A stretch of DNA of 64,000 bases from MED-G105 sp039814575 (GTDB lineage Bacteria > Pseudomonadota > Alphaproteobacteria > Caulobacterales > Parvularculaceae). The DNA lies in contig JBCCAY010000011.1 in the NCBI GenBank assembly GCA_039814575.1, positions 1 through 64,000 on the forward strand, read 5' to 3'. Position numbers and translations under genes: made by a program. The notes beneath the pieces were generated by a model. It worked only from the letters and a program-made list of their open reading frames with translations, made no database searches and had not been told where the DNA came from. Positions 52,826-62,152 of this stretch are shown piece by piece. Each line of letters starts with the position of its first letter. The stretch's first letter is position 1.

Positions 52826-54625
52826 ATGAACACCTACCGATCCCATAATTGCGGCGCGTTGCGGGCTGACGCCGTCGGCCAGGAAGTGCGCCTATCGGGC
52901 TGGGTGCACCGCAAGCGGGATCATGGCGGGCTCTTATTCATCGATGTGCGCGACCATTACGGGCTCACCCAGCTTGTCGTTGAGCCGGAGATGGCCTTTT
53001 TTCCCGAGGTGGAGCGGGTGCGCCAGGAGAGCGTCATTCGCGCCGTCGGCACGGTCGTAGCGCGCACGCCGGAGACGGTGAATGCTAACCTCCCCACTGG
53101 CGACATCGAAATCCGGCTGACATCCTTTGAAGTCTTGTCGGCGGCTGACGATCTGCCATTGCCGGTCTTCGGCGAGCCTGAGTACCCTGAAGACGTGCGC
53201 ATGACGCACCGTTACCTCGATCTGCGCCGCGAGACGCTCCACGCCGACATCATGCTGCGCTCGGCCGTCATCAAGTCCATCCGTGAGGGAATGGAAAGCG
53301 GCGGCTTCACCGATTTCCAAACGCCGATTTTGACGGCGTCATCGCCCGAAGGCGCGCGCGATTTTCTCGTGCCGTCACGGCTCTATCCGGGCAAGTTCTA
53401 CGCACTGCCGCAGGCGCCGCAGATCTTTAAGCAATTGATCATGGTGGCGGGCTTTGACCGCTACTATCAGATTGCGCCGTGTTTCCGTGATGAAGACGCG
53501 CGCGCGGATCGCTCGGCCGGAGAGTTTTACCAGCTCGATATGGAAATGAGTTTTGTTGAACGCGCGGACGTTTTCGACGCTGTCGGGCCGGTCGTTGAAA
53601 ACACCTTCCGGTCTTATGCTGGCGACCGTCGCGTCACGTCGTATCCATTCCCGATCATTCCGTTTGATGAGGCGATGCTGAAATACGGCTCCGATAAGCC
53701 GGATTTACGTAACCCCATCGAAATGCAAGTGGTTTCCGATCATTTCCGCGGATCTGGCTTTAAGATTTTCGCGCAAATTCTCGATGCTGATCCGTCCCAT
53801 GAAATTCGCGCTATCCCAGCGCCGACGGGGGGAAGCCGCGCCTTTTGCGACCGGATGAACGGCTGGGCGCAGCGCGAGGGTTTGCCCGGTATGGGCTATA
53901 TGATCTTCGACGAGAACGAGGCGAAAGGTCCGTTGGCGAAGAATATCGGTCCGGAGCGTTCCCAGGCGATCCGCGAACAATTGGGCCTGAAAGCGGGGGA
54001 TGCAGCGTTCTTCCTCGCTGGCAAACCGTCGGAGTTTTTGGCGGTCGCCGCGAAGGCGCGCAATGTCATCGCCGATGAATTGGAGCTGGCGGACAAGGAA
54101 CAATTTGCGCTCGCTTGGATCGTCGATTTTCCCATGTATGAGTGGGATGAAGAAAACAAGAAAGTCGAGTTCGGCCACAATCCGTTCTCCATGCCCCAGG
54201 GCGGACTTGACGCTTTAAACGGCGCTTCATCGGACGATGAGTATCTGGCGATTAAGGCGTTCCAATATGACCTCGTGTGCAATGGGTACGAACTGGGCTC
54301 GGGCGCTATCCGAAACCACAAGGCCGAGATTATGTACAAGGCCTTTGAGATCGCGGGCTACGGAAAAGAAGTCGTTGAAGATAAATTCGGTGGTATGCTG
54401 AACGCATTCCGATATGGCGCGCCGCCGCACGGCGGATGCGCGCTCGGCATTGACCGCATCGTTATGTTGCTCGCCGATCAGCAGAACATTCGAGAAGTGA
54501 CGATGTTCCCGATGAACCAGCAAGCCCAAGACTTGCTCCTGAGCGCTCCCTCTGACCCGATGGAGGCTCAGTTGAAGGAACTGCATCTCAGAGTGGTTCA
54601 GCCGATCGTCGAGAAGAAGGCTTAA
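52826..54625 (+). CDS. aspS: Aspartyl-tRNA synthetase
   Basis: A 599-residue class II synthetase of the bacterial type. The N-terminal OB-fold anticodon domain runs to about residue 110 (GWVHRKRDHGGLLFIDVRDH). Motif 1 precedes GGFTDFQTPILTASSPEGAR, motif 2 is FYQLDMEMSF preceded by YQIAPCFRDEDARADR, and the bacterial GAD insertion follows. Motif 3 is GCALGIDRIVMLLA near the C-terminus. Whether it also charges tRNA-Asn (nondiscriminating form) cannot be read by eye; no gatCAB is in the window. It is monocistronic, with a hairpin after the stop. Confidence 0.97.
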   Translation: MNTYRSHNCGALRADAVGQEVRLSGWVHRKRDHGGLLFIDVRDHYGLTQLVVEPEMAFFPEVERVRQESVIRAVGTVVARTPETVNANLPTGDIEIRLTSFEVLSAADDLPLPVFGEPEYPEDVRMTHRYLDLRRETLHADIMLRSAVIKSIREGMESGGFTDFQTPILTASSPEGARDFLVPSRLYPGKFYALPQAPQIFKQLIMVAGFDRYYQIAPCFRDEDARADRSAGEFYQLDMEMSFVERADVFDAVGPVVENTFRSYAGDRRVTSYPFPIIPFDEAMLKYGSDKPDLRNPIEMQVVSDHFRGSGFKIFAQILDADPSHEIRAIPAPTGGSRAFCDRMNGWAQREGLPGMGYMIFDENEAKGPLAKNIGPERSQAIREQLGLKAGDAAFFLAGKPSEFLAVAAKARNVIADELELADKEQFALAWIVDFPMYEWDEENKKVEFGHNPFSMPQGGLDALNGASSDDEYLAIKAFQYDLVCNGYELGSGAIRNHKAEIMYKAFEIAGYGKEVVEDKFGGMLNAFRYGAPPHGGCALGIDRIVMLLADQQNIREVTMFPMNQQAQDLLLSAPSDPMEAQLKELHLRVVQPIVEKKA

Positions 54626-54632
54626 AGCCTAG

Positions 54633-54673
54633 GACCTTGGGCGCGTCGCCTTTGGCGACTATGCCCCAAGGTC
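54633..54673 (+). terminator. Long imperfect hairpin after aspS
   Basis: GACCTTGG (54633-54640) pairs with CCAAGGTC (54666-54673), and inside it GTCGCC (54645-54650) pairs with GGCGAC (54654-54659) around TTT. No T-run follows. It may be a terminator without a U-tract or an mRNA 3'-end stabiliser. Confidence 0.45.
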
Positions 54674-54804
54674 GTCCAGCATCGTTAACAATTTCGCAGA
54701 AACAGTGATCGGAAAGACGTCTGACCAATTCGCCGCATGAGGGCGTTAGGTCGGTGTTATTAAAGAGGCATTAGCGTAACCCGCGGGGAAGTGCGGGGTA
54801 AGCG

Positions 54805-56589
54805 ATGTTGGACATGGACGGCGCCGATAATTGGAGCGAGGTGGCGAAAAGCCGTCGGCAACAAGTGCCGCGGCGGGTTATCTACGCGTTTATTGGCTGC
54901 CTCACGATCGCCTCAGTCGACGGCCTCGCCCAGGCGCTTGTTTGCTTTTCATCTATTGTCGCTAGTCAACTCGTTGACTATCGGGTGTGGCAACCCGTTT
55001 TGCGCGGCATAAAAAACGATGCAAGCCGGCTTTGGTCGGTCAAAGCGAGCGTCGCCCAAGCGTCTTTTGTTTACGGCCTTATCCCGCTATGCCTCTGGGG
55101 CGGCGGCGACACAGGCATGAAACTCCTCGGCGCGCTTTGGCTGGCGGGTTCGTTGCTGCATACGACGATGCACCATTTCCGCCATCGGAGCATCTGGCTT
55201 TTCAGTTCAATTCCTCACCTTGTTGTCTTCTTGGTGCTGCCGATATCCTCTTTCGCGATGGGCGAGGTTGGTCTTACCGGCTTTTCGTTGGGGCTGTTAG
55301 CGGTCGCCTTGTATATGTCGCATATGGTTACGACGTTCCGCGTTGTCAGGCGAGCGGCCGTAGAACAAGAAGAAGCGCGCCTTGAGGCGGTCAAACAGCG
55401 TCAAGACGCCGTTAATGCGAATGAGGCGAAGTCATCATTTCTCGCTACGATGAGTCATGAAATCCGTACACCGCTCAATGGCGTTATTGGTATGGCTGAA
55501 CTTCTTTCATCTGAGAACTTGTCGGAAAAGTGCTCCGGTTACGCTGAAACAATTCATTCTTCTAGTTTGCTCTTGTTGGAGCTCCTCAACGATATTCTCG
55601 ATGTTTCTAAAATCGAAGCAGGTGAAATCGAGCTTGAGTCGAAACCATTTGATATCGGCGAGGTTGCGCGGCGAATAACAAACCTTCACACGCCGAAGGC
55701 TTTGGAGAAGGGTATCGATCTCGATATCCAGATCGAGGCGGATTTGCCAAGAATAAGGCTTGGCGATGAACATCGATTGACGCAGATCCTTCACAATGCG
55801 GTCAGTAATGCGATTAAATTCACCGAACGGGGGCATGTCGCAATTCGCATTTCGGAAGGGCGGCGTGAAGGGGTGCTTTCCATTATTGTAGAAGACACCG
55901 GCATCGGAATGAGCGACGATCAGCTCAAAAAAGCGATGAAGCCGTTCGTCCAAGCGGATAGTTCCGTGACCAGACAATATGGCGGCACAGGGCTAGGATT
56001 GTCGATCATTACCGGCCTCGTCGACGCCATGGGCGGTGAGTTTCAGATGACGTCAAAGCCGTCCGTAGGCACGCAACTAAGCGTTCAGCTCCCGCTTATC
56101 GAAGTTGAAGAAACGGTCGACCTCAAACAAAAAGCTGAGACGAGCGATTTGAGTAGAGAACATGAATTCTCGGGGCTGAAGATTTTAATTGTGGATGACA
56201 ATCAAGTGAATCGATTGGTCGTCAGTTCTTTTCTTGCGCCCCTCGGCGTTTTGCCCATTCAGGCACAGTCCGGTGAAGAGGCTGTTGACTGCGCGACAAC
56301 GCAGGACTTTGACCTAATCCTGATGGATATCGCGATGCCGGGCATGGATGGCGTTGAGGCGATGAAGCAAATCCGGGCGACATTAAAGGACGCCGCGCCG
56401 CCGATTATCGCCAACACTGCGCACGCGATGCGGCATGAAGTCGACGATTATTTGGCCCAAGGGTTTAATGGTTATCTCACTAAACCGATCACCGGTGATG
56501 ATTTGCACGGGGCGCTCCGTGCTCTAAAGGCCGGCGAGTATTCTGACGCCGAGCCGGTTAGCGCCGACGCGTGCACTGAAGCCAGTTAG
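54805..56589 (+). CDS. Hybrid sensor histidine kinase
   Basis: A 594-residue inner-membrane hybrid kinase. About five or six hydrophobic segments (to residue 180) form a membrane sensor without a recognised periplasmic domain. A coiled linker leads to HisKA with the phospho-accepting His218 (SFLATMSHEIRTP) and HATPase_c with HNAVSNAIKF (N box), EDTGIGMS and GGTGLGLSI (G boxes). The C-terminal receiver domain has VDDNQVNR and the phosphorylation site Asp508 in DLILMDIAMPGMDG, ending with a conserved Lys in LTKPI. No response regulator is next to it, so it must signal to a distant partner, perhaps through a phosphotransfer protein. Ligand unknown. Confidence 0.93.
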   Translation: MLDMDGADNWSEVAKSRRQQVPRRVIYAFIGCLTIASVDGLAQALVCFSSIVASQLVDYRVWQPVLRGIKNDASRLWSVKASVAQASFVYGLIPLCLWGGGDTGMKLLGALWLAGSLLHTTMHHFRHRSIWLFSSIPHLVVFLVLPISSFAMGEVGLTGFSLGLLAVALYMSHMVTTFRVVRRAAVEQEEARLEAVKQRQDAVNANEAKSSFLATMSHEIRTPLNGVIGMAELLSSENLSEKCSGYAETIHSSSLLLLELLNDILDVSKIEAGEIELESKPFDIGEVARRITNLHTPKALEKGIDLDIQIEADLPRIRLGDEHRLTQILHNAVSNAIKFTERGHVAIRISEGRREGVLSIIVEDTGIGMSDDQLKKAMKPFVQADSSVTRQYGGTGLGLSIITGLVDAMGGEFQMTSKPSVGTQLSVQLPLIEVEETVDLKQKAETSDLSREHEFSGLKILIVDDNQVNRLVVSSFLAPLGVLPIQAQSGEEAVDCATTQDFDLILMDIAMPGMDGVEAMKQIRATLKDAAPPIIANTAHAMRHEVDDYLAQGFNGYLTKPITGDDLHGALRALKAGEYSDAEPVSADACTEAS

Positions 56590-56649
56590 TCGGATGATCA
56601 AATAATTCGAACATCACATCAACGCTGCGGTTCAAAAGATGCGCGTCGT

Positions 56650-57936
56650 TTAGGTATTTGGGTTTTGTGGCGGAGCGCCGACTTCGGCGTTTAACGTGAC
56701 GAACAGTCCGGCCCCCGCTGCGAGAAGCGCTGTCGTTATAAACAAAACCTCGGGCGCGATCGCGTAGAGCGGGTATCCAAGCAGCGGCGCGAAGATATAG
56801 CTTGATGCGGTTGCCGCGCCGGCGAGGCCTGCGACGGCGCCCTGTTCTTTTTTAGTCACGGAGAGCGATGCCGCGCTTATGAAGCCCGGCATCGTCAAGC
56901 CGGCGCCGAGACCGGTGAACGCCATGCCGACGAAGAGGCTTGGCGCGGTCGTCGATAAGGCGACAAGACCATGACCGAGAGCCACAAAGAGCGGTCCAAC
57001 GCGCATCAATGTGCGTGGTTGCAGCGTGAGCCGTTGCACGAGCACGACTTGAGCGAACAGCATAGCGCTCGCCGCGGCCGCCAATGCAAAACCTGCAGTG
57101 CGTGTGGCGTCCGCCGTTTCCGCGCCGAGGCGGTCGATGACATAGAATGTCGTGAACTGCGTTTGCACCGCGTTAGCGAGCGCAAGCGCACCCCCGAAGG
57201 CGAGATAAACGCGAATTCGATTGTCGAAAAATGAAAGCTTTGGCGTCGCCGCGCGCTCTTTCGGCGGCATTTTCTCATTGATTCCAAAGTAAACGGCGGC
57301 GGCTGCAAGCCAGGCGAGCGACGCCGTCGCGAAAAGCGGCGCGATTGGCCCAATGCGGGTCATCGCCGCGGCGACGCCAGGGCCGATCATCGCGCCGAAG
57401 CCGAACGCAGCGGTCAATCCTGCGACGCCCGCCGTTCGTTTTTCCGGCGGCGTGCGGTCGGCGACATAGGCTTGCGCAGCCGGAAACATCGCTGAGCCGA
57501 GGCCGCCATGGATGCAGCGAGCAACCATCAGTAGTAAGAAGAGTATTGAGACAGGAACGACGCCCGCGGCGCTGGCGCGCAATGTCCAGGCGAAGGCCAG
57601 CATGGACGCGCCAAAGCCGGCGAGGCCGAGAAGTACAAAAGGGCGGCGGCCGTATCGGTCGCTGAGCCGGCCCCACTGCGCGCTGGAGAATGTCCAAAAG
57701 AGCGCTGACGCCATAAAGATGGAAAGGACTTGTTGGTCACCGACGCCGAGGTCTCGCGCGATAGGCGGTAAGACGGCGAAGATCACCGTTTGCCCAACGC
57801 CGAACGCCATGACGCAAAACAACAGGACCGTGAACGCGCGGCGCCGTTCCTGCGGCGAGGAAGGGGCTGCGCTGTCGGGCGTATCGGTCTCGAGCGCCGC
57901 GTCCGGCGCAGTTTGGGTGTCTTTATCGTGCGGCAC
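56650..57936 (-). CDS. MFS transporter (TetA/multidrug-like)
   Basis: A 428-residue major facilitator with 12 helices. The loop after helix 2 (WGRLSDRYGRRPFVLLGLAG) is the conserved GxLSDRxGRRP motif of drug:proton antiporters, and FGFGAMIGPGVAAAM in helix 5 is motif C, which marks exporters. An unstructured acidic N-terminus (DTQTAPDAALETDTPDS) precedes the first helix. It is closest by pattern to tetracycline-type and related multidrug exporters, but a specific substrate cannot be given. It is transcribed toward the histidine kinase gene. Confidence 0.9.
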   Translation of the reverse strand: MPHDKDTQTAPDAALETDTPDSAAPSSPQERRRAFTVLLFCVMAFGVGQTVIFAVLPPIARDLGVGDQQVLSIFMASALFWTFSSAQWGRLSDRYGRRPFVLLGLAGFGASMLAFAWTLRASAAGVVPVSILFLLLMVARCIHGGLGSAMFPAAQAYVADRTPPEKRTAGVAGLTAAFGFGAMIGPGVAAAMTRIGPIAPLFATASLAWLAAAAVYFGINEKMPPKERAATPKLSFFDNRIRVYLAFGGALALANAVQTQFTTFYVIDRLGAETADATRTAGFALAAAASAMLFAQVVLVQRLTLQPRTLMRVGPLFVALGHGLVALSTTAPSLFVGMAFTGLGAGLTMPGFISAASLSVTKKEQGAVAGLAGAATASSYIFAPLLGYPLYAIAPEVLFITTALLAAGAGLFVTLNAEVGAPPQNPNT

Positions 57937-58051
57937 TCGGGAGGCCCGTCATTAAACTCGGCCTCGCCGTCGGCGGGTCGGGGGAACGTTCGCCCCATTA
58001 GATGGAAAGCTAATGCGCTGGCGACAAGACGTCGCCAGCAAGGATATTTGG

Positions 58052-59233
58052 TTATTCGTATTTAAATGTGAGCCCCGCATGGGTGGTGAGGCGCTCGATG
58101 AGGGCGTCGCCCATGGCGGCGGCGGGCGTCCATATGCCGCCGGCGGTGTCCGTGCGATCACGCACGAGGCACGTCGCCGCCTCAGCGATCATTTTTGAGG
58201 TGGAGCCATATCCGGGATCCATGTCGCCGGCGACGCTCGCCCGAAGCTCGCCGCCGTCTTTTGTCTTCCCGATGAAAAGGACGTCGTAAAGCCCGTTTTC
58301 GCGTTCTTCTTTGGTTGGACCTTCACCCGGCTTCGGCGCATCGTCGCCAAGGAGTGATTGGTCGCTGGCGACGGCTTTCGCCATTTTCTCGCCGCCGTTG
58401 CCGGGGCCGGTGATCAGCATTTCGCTATAGACGAAATCCTCTCCATATGGATGGCTTAAAAGCGCATTGGAGCGGTGGACGTTCTTGGTGTTGATTGCCG
58501 CCATGAGGAATGGCGCAATCCACAGGCCAAGGCCTTCATCGTAAAACGGCTTCGACCCTGAGGGTTGGCGCGGGCCTTCGAAGCCGGGCGTCAGGCCGAA
58601 AGGGCTTTTTAGAACTTCAACGAGCGCCGGATCTTTGAACGCCGCGGCCATGGTCGCCTTAAAGCTCGCCGCGGTGCCGCCGGAGAAGGTGCCTTTCATC
58701 TGGCGCACAAGGCCGCGAATTTCCGTACACGGCGCGCCTGTCTCGGCGATCGCTTTTTGCTGCAGGTAGTTGACGCCAAGATCAAACGGAATGGAGTCAA
58801 AGCCGCAGGAGAAGACGATGCGCCCGCCTGATGCGGCGGCTTTCTCGCCATGGGCGTCAATCATTTGCCGCATCCAACCGGGCTCGCCGCATAGATCCAC
58901 ATAGTCGGTTCCGGTTTCCGCGCAGATCTCCACAAGACCCGATCCGTAGAGTTGATAGGGACCGACCGTGGTGAGGATGACTTTCGCTTGCGCCGCCATC
59001 GCCTTTAGGGAGGCGTCGTCGTCACCGTCGGCGATAATGAGCGGCGTCGTTGACGGGGCGCCGATTTCGTCGCGCACGGCCGCGAGCTTGTCTTTATTGC
59101 GGCCCGCCATCGCCCAACGAAACGCGCCGTCCGCGCCATAAGTCTTATCGAGATAGGCGGCGACAAGGCGGCCCGTATAGCCGCTCGCGCCGTAAACGAC
59201 GACGTCAATGTCTTTGTTCTGGTGATTGGCCAT
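58052..59233 (-). CDS. Saccharopine-dehydrogenase-like reductase
   Basis: A 393-residue protein of the saccharopine dehydrogenase NADP-binding family, best known for the trans-acting enoyl reductases of mycobacterial lipid synthesis. DVVVYGASGYTGRLVAAYLD is the Rossmann dinucleotide motif, then VILTTVGPYQLYG and TDYVDLCGEPGWMRQMIDAH. VFSCGFDSIPFDLGVNYLQ is the hallmark of this family branch rather than of lysine metabolism. Its substrate may be an acyl or lipid chain. ATG at 59233, after AGGACGCG. No operon partner is obvious. Confidence 0.85.
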   Translation of the reverse strand: MANHQNKDIDVVVYGASGYTGRLVAAYLDKTYGADGAFRWAMAGRNKDKLAAVRDEIGAPSTTPLIIADGDDDASLKAMAAQAKVILTTVGPYQLYGSGLVEICAETGTDYVDLCGEPGWMRQMIDAHGEKAAASGGRIVFSCGFDSIPFDLGVNYLQQKAIAETGAPCTEIRGLVRQMKGTFSGGTAASFKATMAAAFKDPALVEVLKSPFGLTPGFEGPRQPSGSKPFYDEGLGLWIAPFLMAAINTKNVHRSNALLSHPYGEDFVYSEMLITGPGNGGEKMAKAVASDQSLLGDDAPKPGEGPTKEERENGLYDVLFIGKTKDGGELRASVAGDMDPGYGSTSKMIAEAATCLVRDRTDTAGGIWTPAAAMGDALIERLTTHAGLTFKYE

Positions 59234-59310
59234 GGCGCGTCCTCCGGTGTTGATGGTCGGGACGACACCTATAGCGCGGCTCGGCGCCGCTCGCCTCAGT
59301 CTTGCGCAGT

Positions 59311-60939
59311 TTAATTGAGACAGAACGCGCTTTGGAACGCCGTCACATCGCGGCGGGACGGTTGGTTGTTCCCGGCGACATAGGGCGCAAAGTAAGGCGC
59401 GCCGGCGACGTCGATCGATAGCCGATCGACGGCCCTTAAAAATCGTGTGCGATCCTTGCTGTCATTGGCGCGCAATCGGCAAAGGGCCACGTTTTGCTCG
59501 AAGCGAACGAACTGTTCTGGCCTTGGCCCCGGCGCGCTGACATTGTGACGACCACGTGAGAGAAAACGACCGCCGAGAACGAGGCTGACGGCCTTTCGCG
59601 GAACGGCGGCAAACACCGCTTCTAGCCGACCGCGCCCCTCGCTGATGGTGATCGGTCGCGCGGTGCGCGTTTGAAAGAGCGAGACGTTATTGAGGGACAA
59701 AAGACCGTTCAACGGCCCGCGGACGTCGATTGAGCCGGCGTTACCGCGAAACGCCACATCGTCGAACGTCGCGGCGGCGCCTTCATTGAGAGCGAGGGAG
59801 ACGGCGACGTCGCGATTGCCTTCAAAAGCGGCGCCGTCGACGGTGAGCGGCTGGTAAAGGCCGGCCGCGTCAATCGTCAAACCACGATCATTGTTTCGGA
59901 AATAAACGGCTGACTCCTCGGAGCGTTTAATGGTGACAGCGCCGCGGAAGGTGATCGGTCGGTTCGGATCACGCATCCGATCAAGCAGTAAAATGCCGTC
60001 GCCATTATCGTCGAACCAGCCGCCTTTGACGGTCAGCGCCGGCGCTAATTCCTGGGAGATCGCTTCGTCGGTGATTTCGACCCCAGCGCCGTTGGCGGTC
60101 ATAACGACGTTGGTCAGCCGGGTGTGCTCTGCGACGGAGCGCACGCCGATTTCAAGTCCGGACAATTGAACGGCGTTGAGCGCGACGGACAAGCTGGCGT
60201 CCGCTTCGACGCCGATCCCGACCAAGCCTTCATCGCTTTGCGTCGTCTGGAAGATGCCGTGTTCATCGAAGCGGGCGCCGACAAAATTCAACGCGCCTGT
60301 GCCGCTGACGCGCACGCCGACGCCGCGGCTGTTCATTTCGATGCGTGAGGCTTCGAGATTGAGCGTGCCGATGCGCACGTCGATGCAGGTCTGTTCGGCG
60401 CCGATCGCCGGCTTAAAAACAAAGCTGCGCAATGTCGTTTGCACATCACTGAACCGTTTCGACGACCGCGGCTCCATTGTGACGCACGGACGGCCGACGG
60501 GCGGGGCGATGACGACGGGCCCGCGCTCCGCCGATTGAAGGCGTAAGTCCGGCTTGGTGATGCGGATTTCTTCGCGGTAAGGCTCGCCCGGTTTCCGGTA
60601 AACGAGAATGACGCCGCCCGGCTTAGCGTTGCAAATCGCGTCCTCGATCGAGTGGTGGTTCGCCCCGCGTTTGGGTCGGAAGGGGTCCACTGTCGCTTCG
60701 TCGAATTTGCCTTTGCACTTGGGTGATTTTTTCTTAGCTGGACTGCTGCGGTCGATAGGCAATGTCGGCTGCCCTACTTGCGCTGCGGCCGGCGCCGTTA
60801 GCGCCAGCGAGGCCGCGCTGGAGACGACGGCGCCGCTTAGCAAGGCGTTTCCGAATACGGCGCCCAATGCGCTGGTAAGTGCGATCGTCGCCGCCCATGG
60901 CGATTGTCGTAATCGTTGATGTTTTGCGTTGCGCGTCAT
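59311..60939 (-). CDS. Exported parallel beta-helix repeat protein
   Basis: A 542-residue secreted protein. I start it at the ATG at 60939, after GGGGAGA; the longer frame to 61020 overlaps the neighbour. A signal peptide with an extended n-region (ATIALTSALGAVFGNALLSG) ends near AAA about residue 53. From about 100 to 440 the sequence has short repeats such as IEMNSRGVGVRVSGTGALNF, FRNNDRGLTIDAAG and FRGNAGSIDVRG, the ladder pattern of a right-handed pectate-lyase-like beta-helix. Catalytic residues of a lyase are not evident. The protein probably binds or processes polysaccharide in the envelope. The companion lipoprotein gene lies upstream, 31 bases away on the same strand. Confidence 0.8.
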   Translation of the reverse strand: MTRNAKHQRLRQSPWAATIALTSALGAVFGNALLSGAVVSSAASLALTAPAAAQVGQPTLPIDRSSPAKKKSPKCKGKFDEATVDPFRPKRGANHHSIEDAICNAKPGGVILVYRKPGEPYREEIRITKPDLRLQSAERGPVVIAPPVGRPCVTMEPRSSKRFSDVQTTLRSFVFKPAIGAEQTCIDVRIGTLNLEASRIEMNSRGVGVRVSGTGALNFVGARFDEHGIFQTTQSDEGLVGIGVEADASLSVALNAVQLSGLEIGVRSVAEHTRLTNVVMTANGAGVEITDEAISQELAPALTVKGGWFDDNGDGILLLDRMRDPNRPITFRGAVTIKRSEESAVYFRNNDRGLTIDAAGLYQPLTVDGAAFEGNRDVAVSLALNEGAAATFDDVAFRGNAGSIDVRGPLNGLLSLNNVSLFQTRTARPITISEGRGRLEAVFAAVPRKAVSLVLGGRFLSRGRHNVSAPGPRPEQFVRFEQNVALCRLRANDSKDRTRFLRAVDRLSIDVAGAPYFAPYVAGNNQPSRRDVTAFQSAFCLN

Positions 60940-60970
60940 GCCGGATCTCCCCGTCGTTCCTTTTGAACGC

Positions 60971-61927
60971 TTATAAATTCCGTGGACAAACGGTTTCGAC
61001 CGTAACAAGGTCGGGGTCACCCGGCGTGAAGTCGACGTCGCGCGTCATGACTTTCTGCAAGAGAACGGCGCGTTGCTGAAACTGTAAAAGCCGGCGGGCT
61101 TCGTCATCGTTCGTTTCGGTGCGCAGCCGAGCGCCGGTGTCTTCGATCAGCCGTTGCGCGAGGACGTCGGCGAAGGGAAGGTTCTTCTCGAACACCTTGC
61201 CGTCCGTATACCACTCCGCCACAAGAAGCGTGAGGTCTGGATCGGCGAGCGCATAGCCGGCGCGACAAAGTAGGTCGCGCGCTTCAGGGAAGGTGATCCA
61301 GCCGCTCGCCCGAATGTCTTCGCACCTCTCCGGTTGGCGATGATAGCGGCACTGAAACCGTTTTACGGCGCTGACCGTGTGCTTGTCGTAAGCTGCCGAA
61401 CGCACAACGGTGTTAAGAACTGAGCCTTTGATCGGCAGCCCTTCATAATCGCCGCCATAGTAAAGCGCGGCTTTGATCCAGGCGAGCGTGATCAGGCTGA
61501 AGCTTTCTTGATAAACATCGGCGGCGGCTTCCAAGCGCTTTATCGTTTCGTTCGCCTCAGCCAGCGCCGCTTCTTGTTTCTTGCAGAGGCGCGCCAAGCG
61601 AAAGGGCGCGGGCGCGCCTTGCACTTCTTCGAGCGCCTCGCCTTCGAGGAGCTCGTTGAGCATTTGCGATTTGTTTGCCGCACCGTTTATCGATGCGCGT
61701 TGCAAGGTTGGCGTCGCTGCGCAACCAGCGGTTTGCTGGATGGCGGCCGACGTGACCGCTTGCTGCGGTTGCGTTTGGCTTGGCGTTACTCGAGCGCCAG
61801 CGTGCGCCGTTACAATGTTTTGTTGCGCACTACTTTGTTGCATCGTCGGCGACACGCACGCAGCGATCAACGCCATCGCCGCTAAAGCGATAAAACACCG
61901 CCAAAAGCGATTTAAGAAAATCCCCAC
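60971..61927 (-). CDS. Putative envelope lipoprotein, function unknown
   Basis: A protein of about 318 residues if translation starts at the GTG at 61927, which follows GGGGAG at a proper distance; the frame is open to 62092 but the extra residues are not signal-like. GIFLNRFWRCFIALAAMALI is a signal peptide, and IAAC gives a lipobox with Cys24. A Gln/Thr-rich region follows (residues 28-80), then a helical stretch (EALAEANETIKRLEAAADVY). The rest is a compact alpha-rich domain. I know no family. It precedes the beta-helix protein by 31 bases and is very probably cotranscribed with it, so the two may work together in the envelope. Confidence 0.7.
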   Translation of the reverse strand: MGIFLNRFWRCFIALAAMALIAACVSPTMQQSSAQQNIVTAHAGARVTPSQTQPQQAVTSAAIQQTAGCAATPTLQRASINGAANKSQMLNELLEGEALEEVQGAPAPFRLARLCKKQEAALAEANETIKRLEAAADVYQESFSLITLAWIKAALYYGGDYEGLPIKGSVLNTVVRSAAYDKHTVSAVKRFQCRYHRQPERCEDIRASGWITFPEARDLLCRAGYALADPDLTLLVAEWYTDGKVFEKNLPFADVLAQRLIEDTGARLRTETNDDEARRLLQFQQRAVLLQKVMTRDVDFTPGDPDLVTVETVCPRNL

Positions 61928-62152
61928 AATCACTCCCCACGCCCGATCGTCGACAACTAGACTATCGACGTTTAAGCTCGCCGAGCAACGGTCGTTAAAC
62001 CCGATGAAACTATAACAGGGGCATAGCGCCGCCGCCACTCTTCCGTTGCGGGTGCTTTGAATTAGCTCAAGCGCTGGTGCGAAACGCGGCAAGGCGATTT
62101 TTGCGCGCCATCGGCGCTAACAGCCGGAAGTATAGTGTTTAATTCCGGCGCA

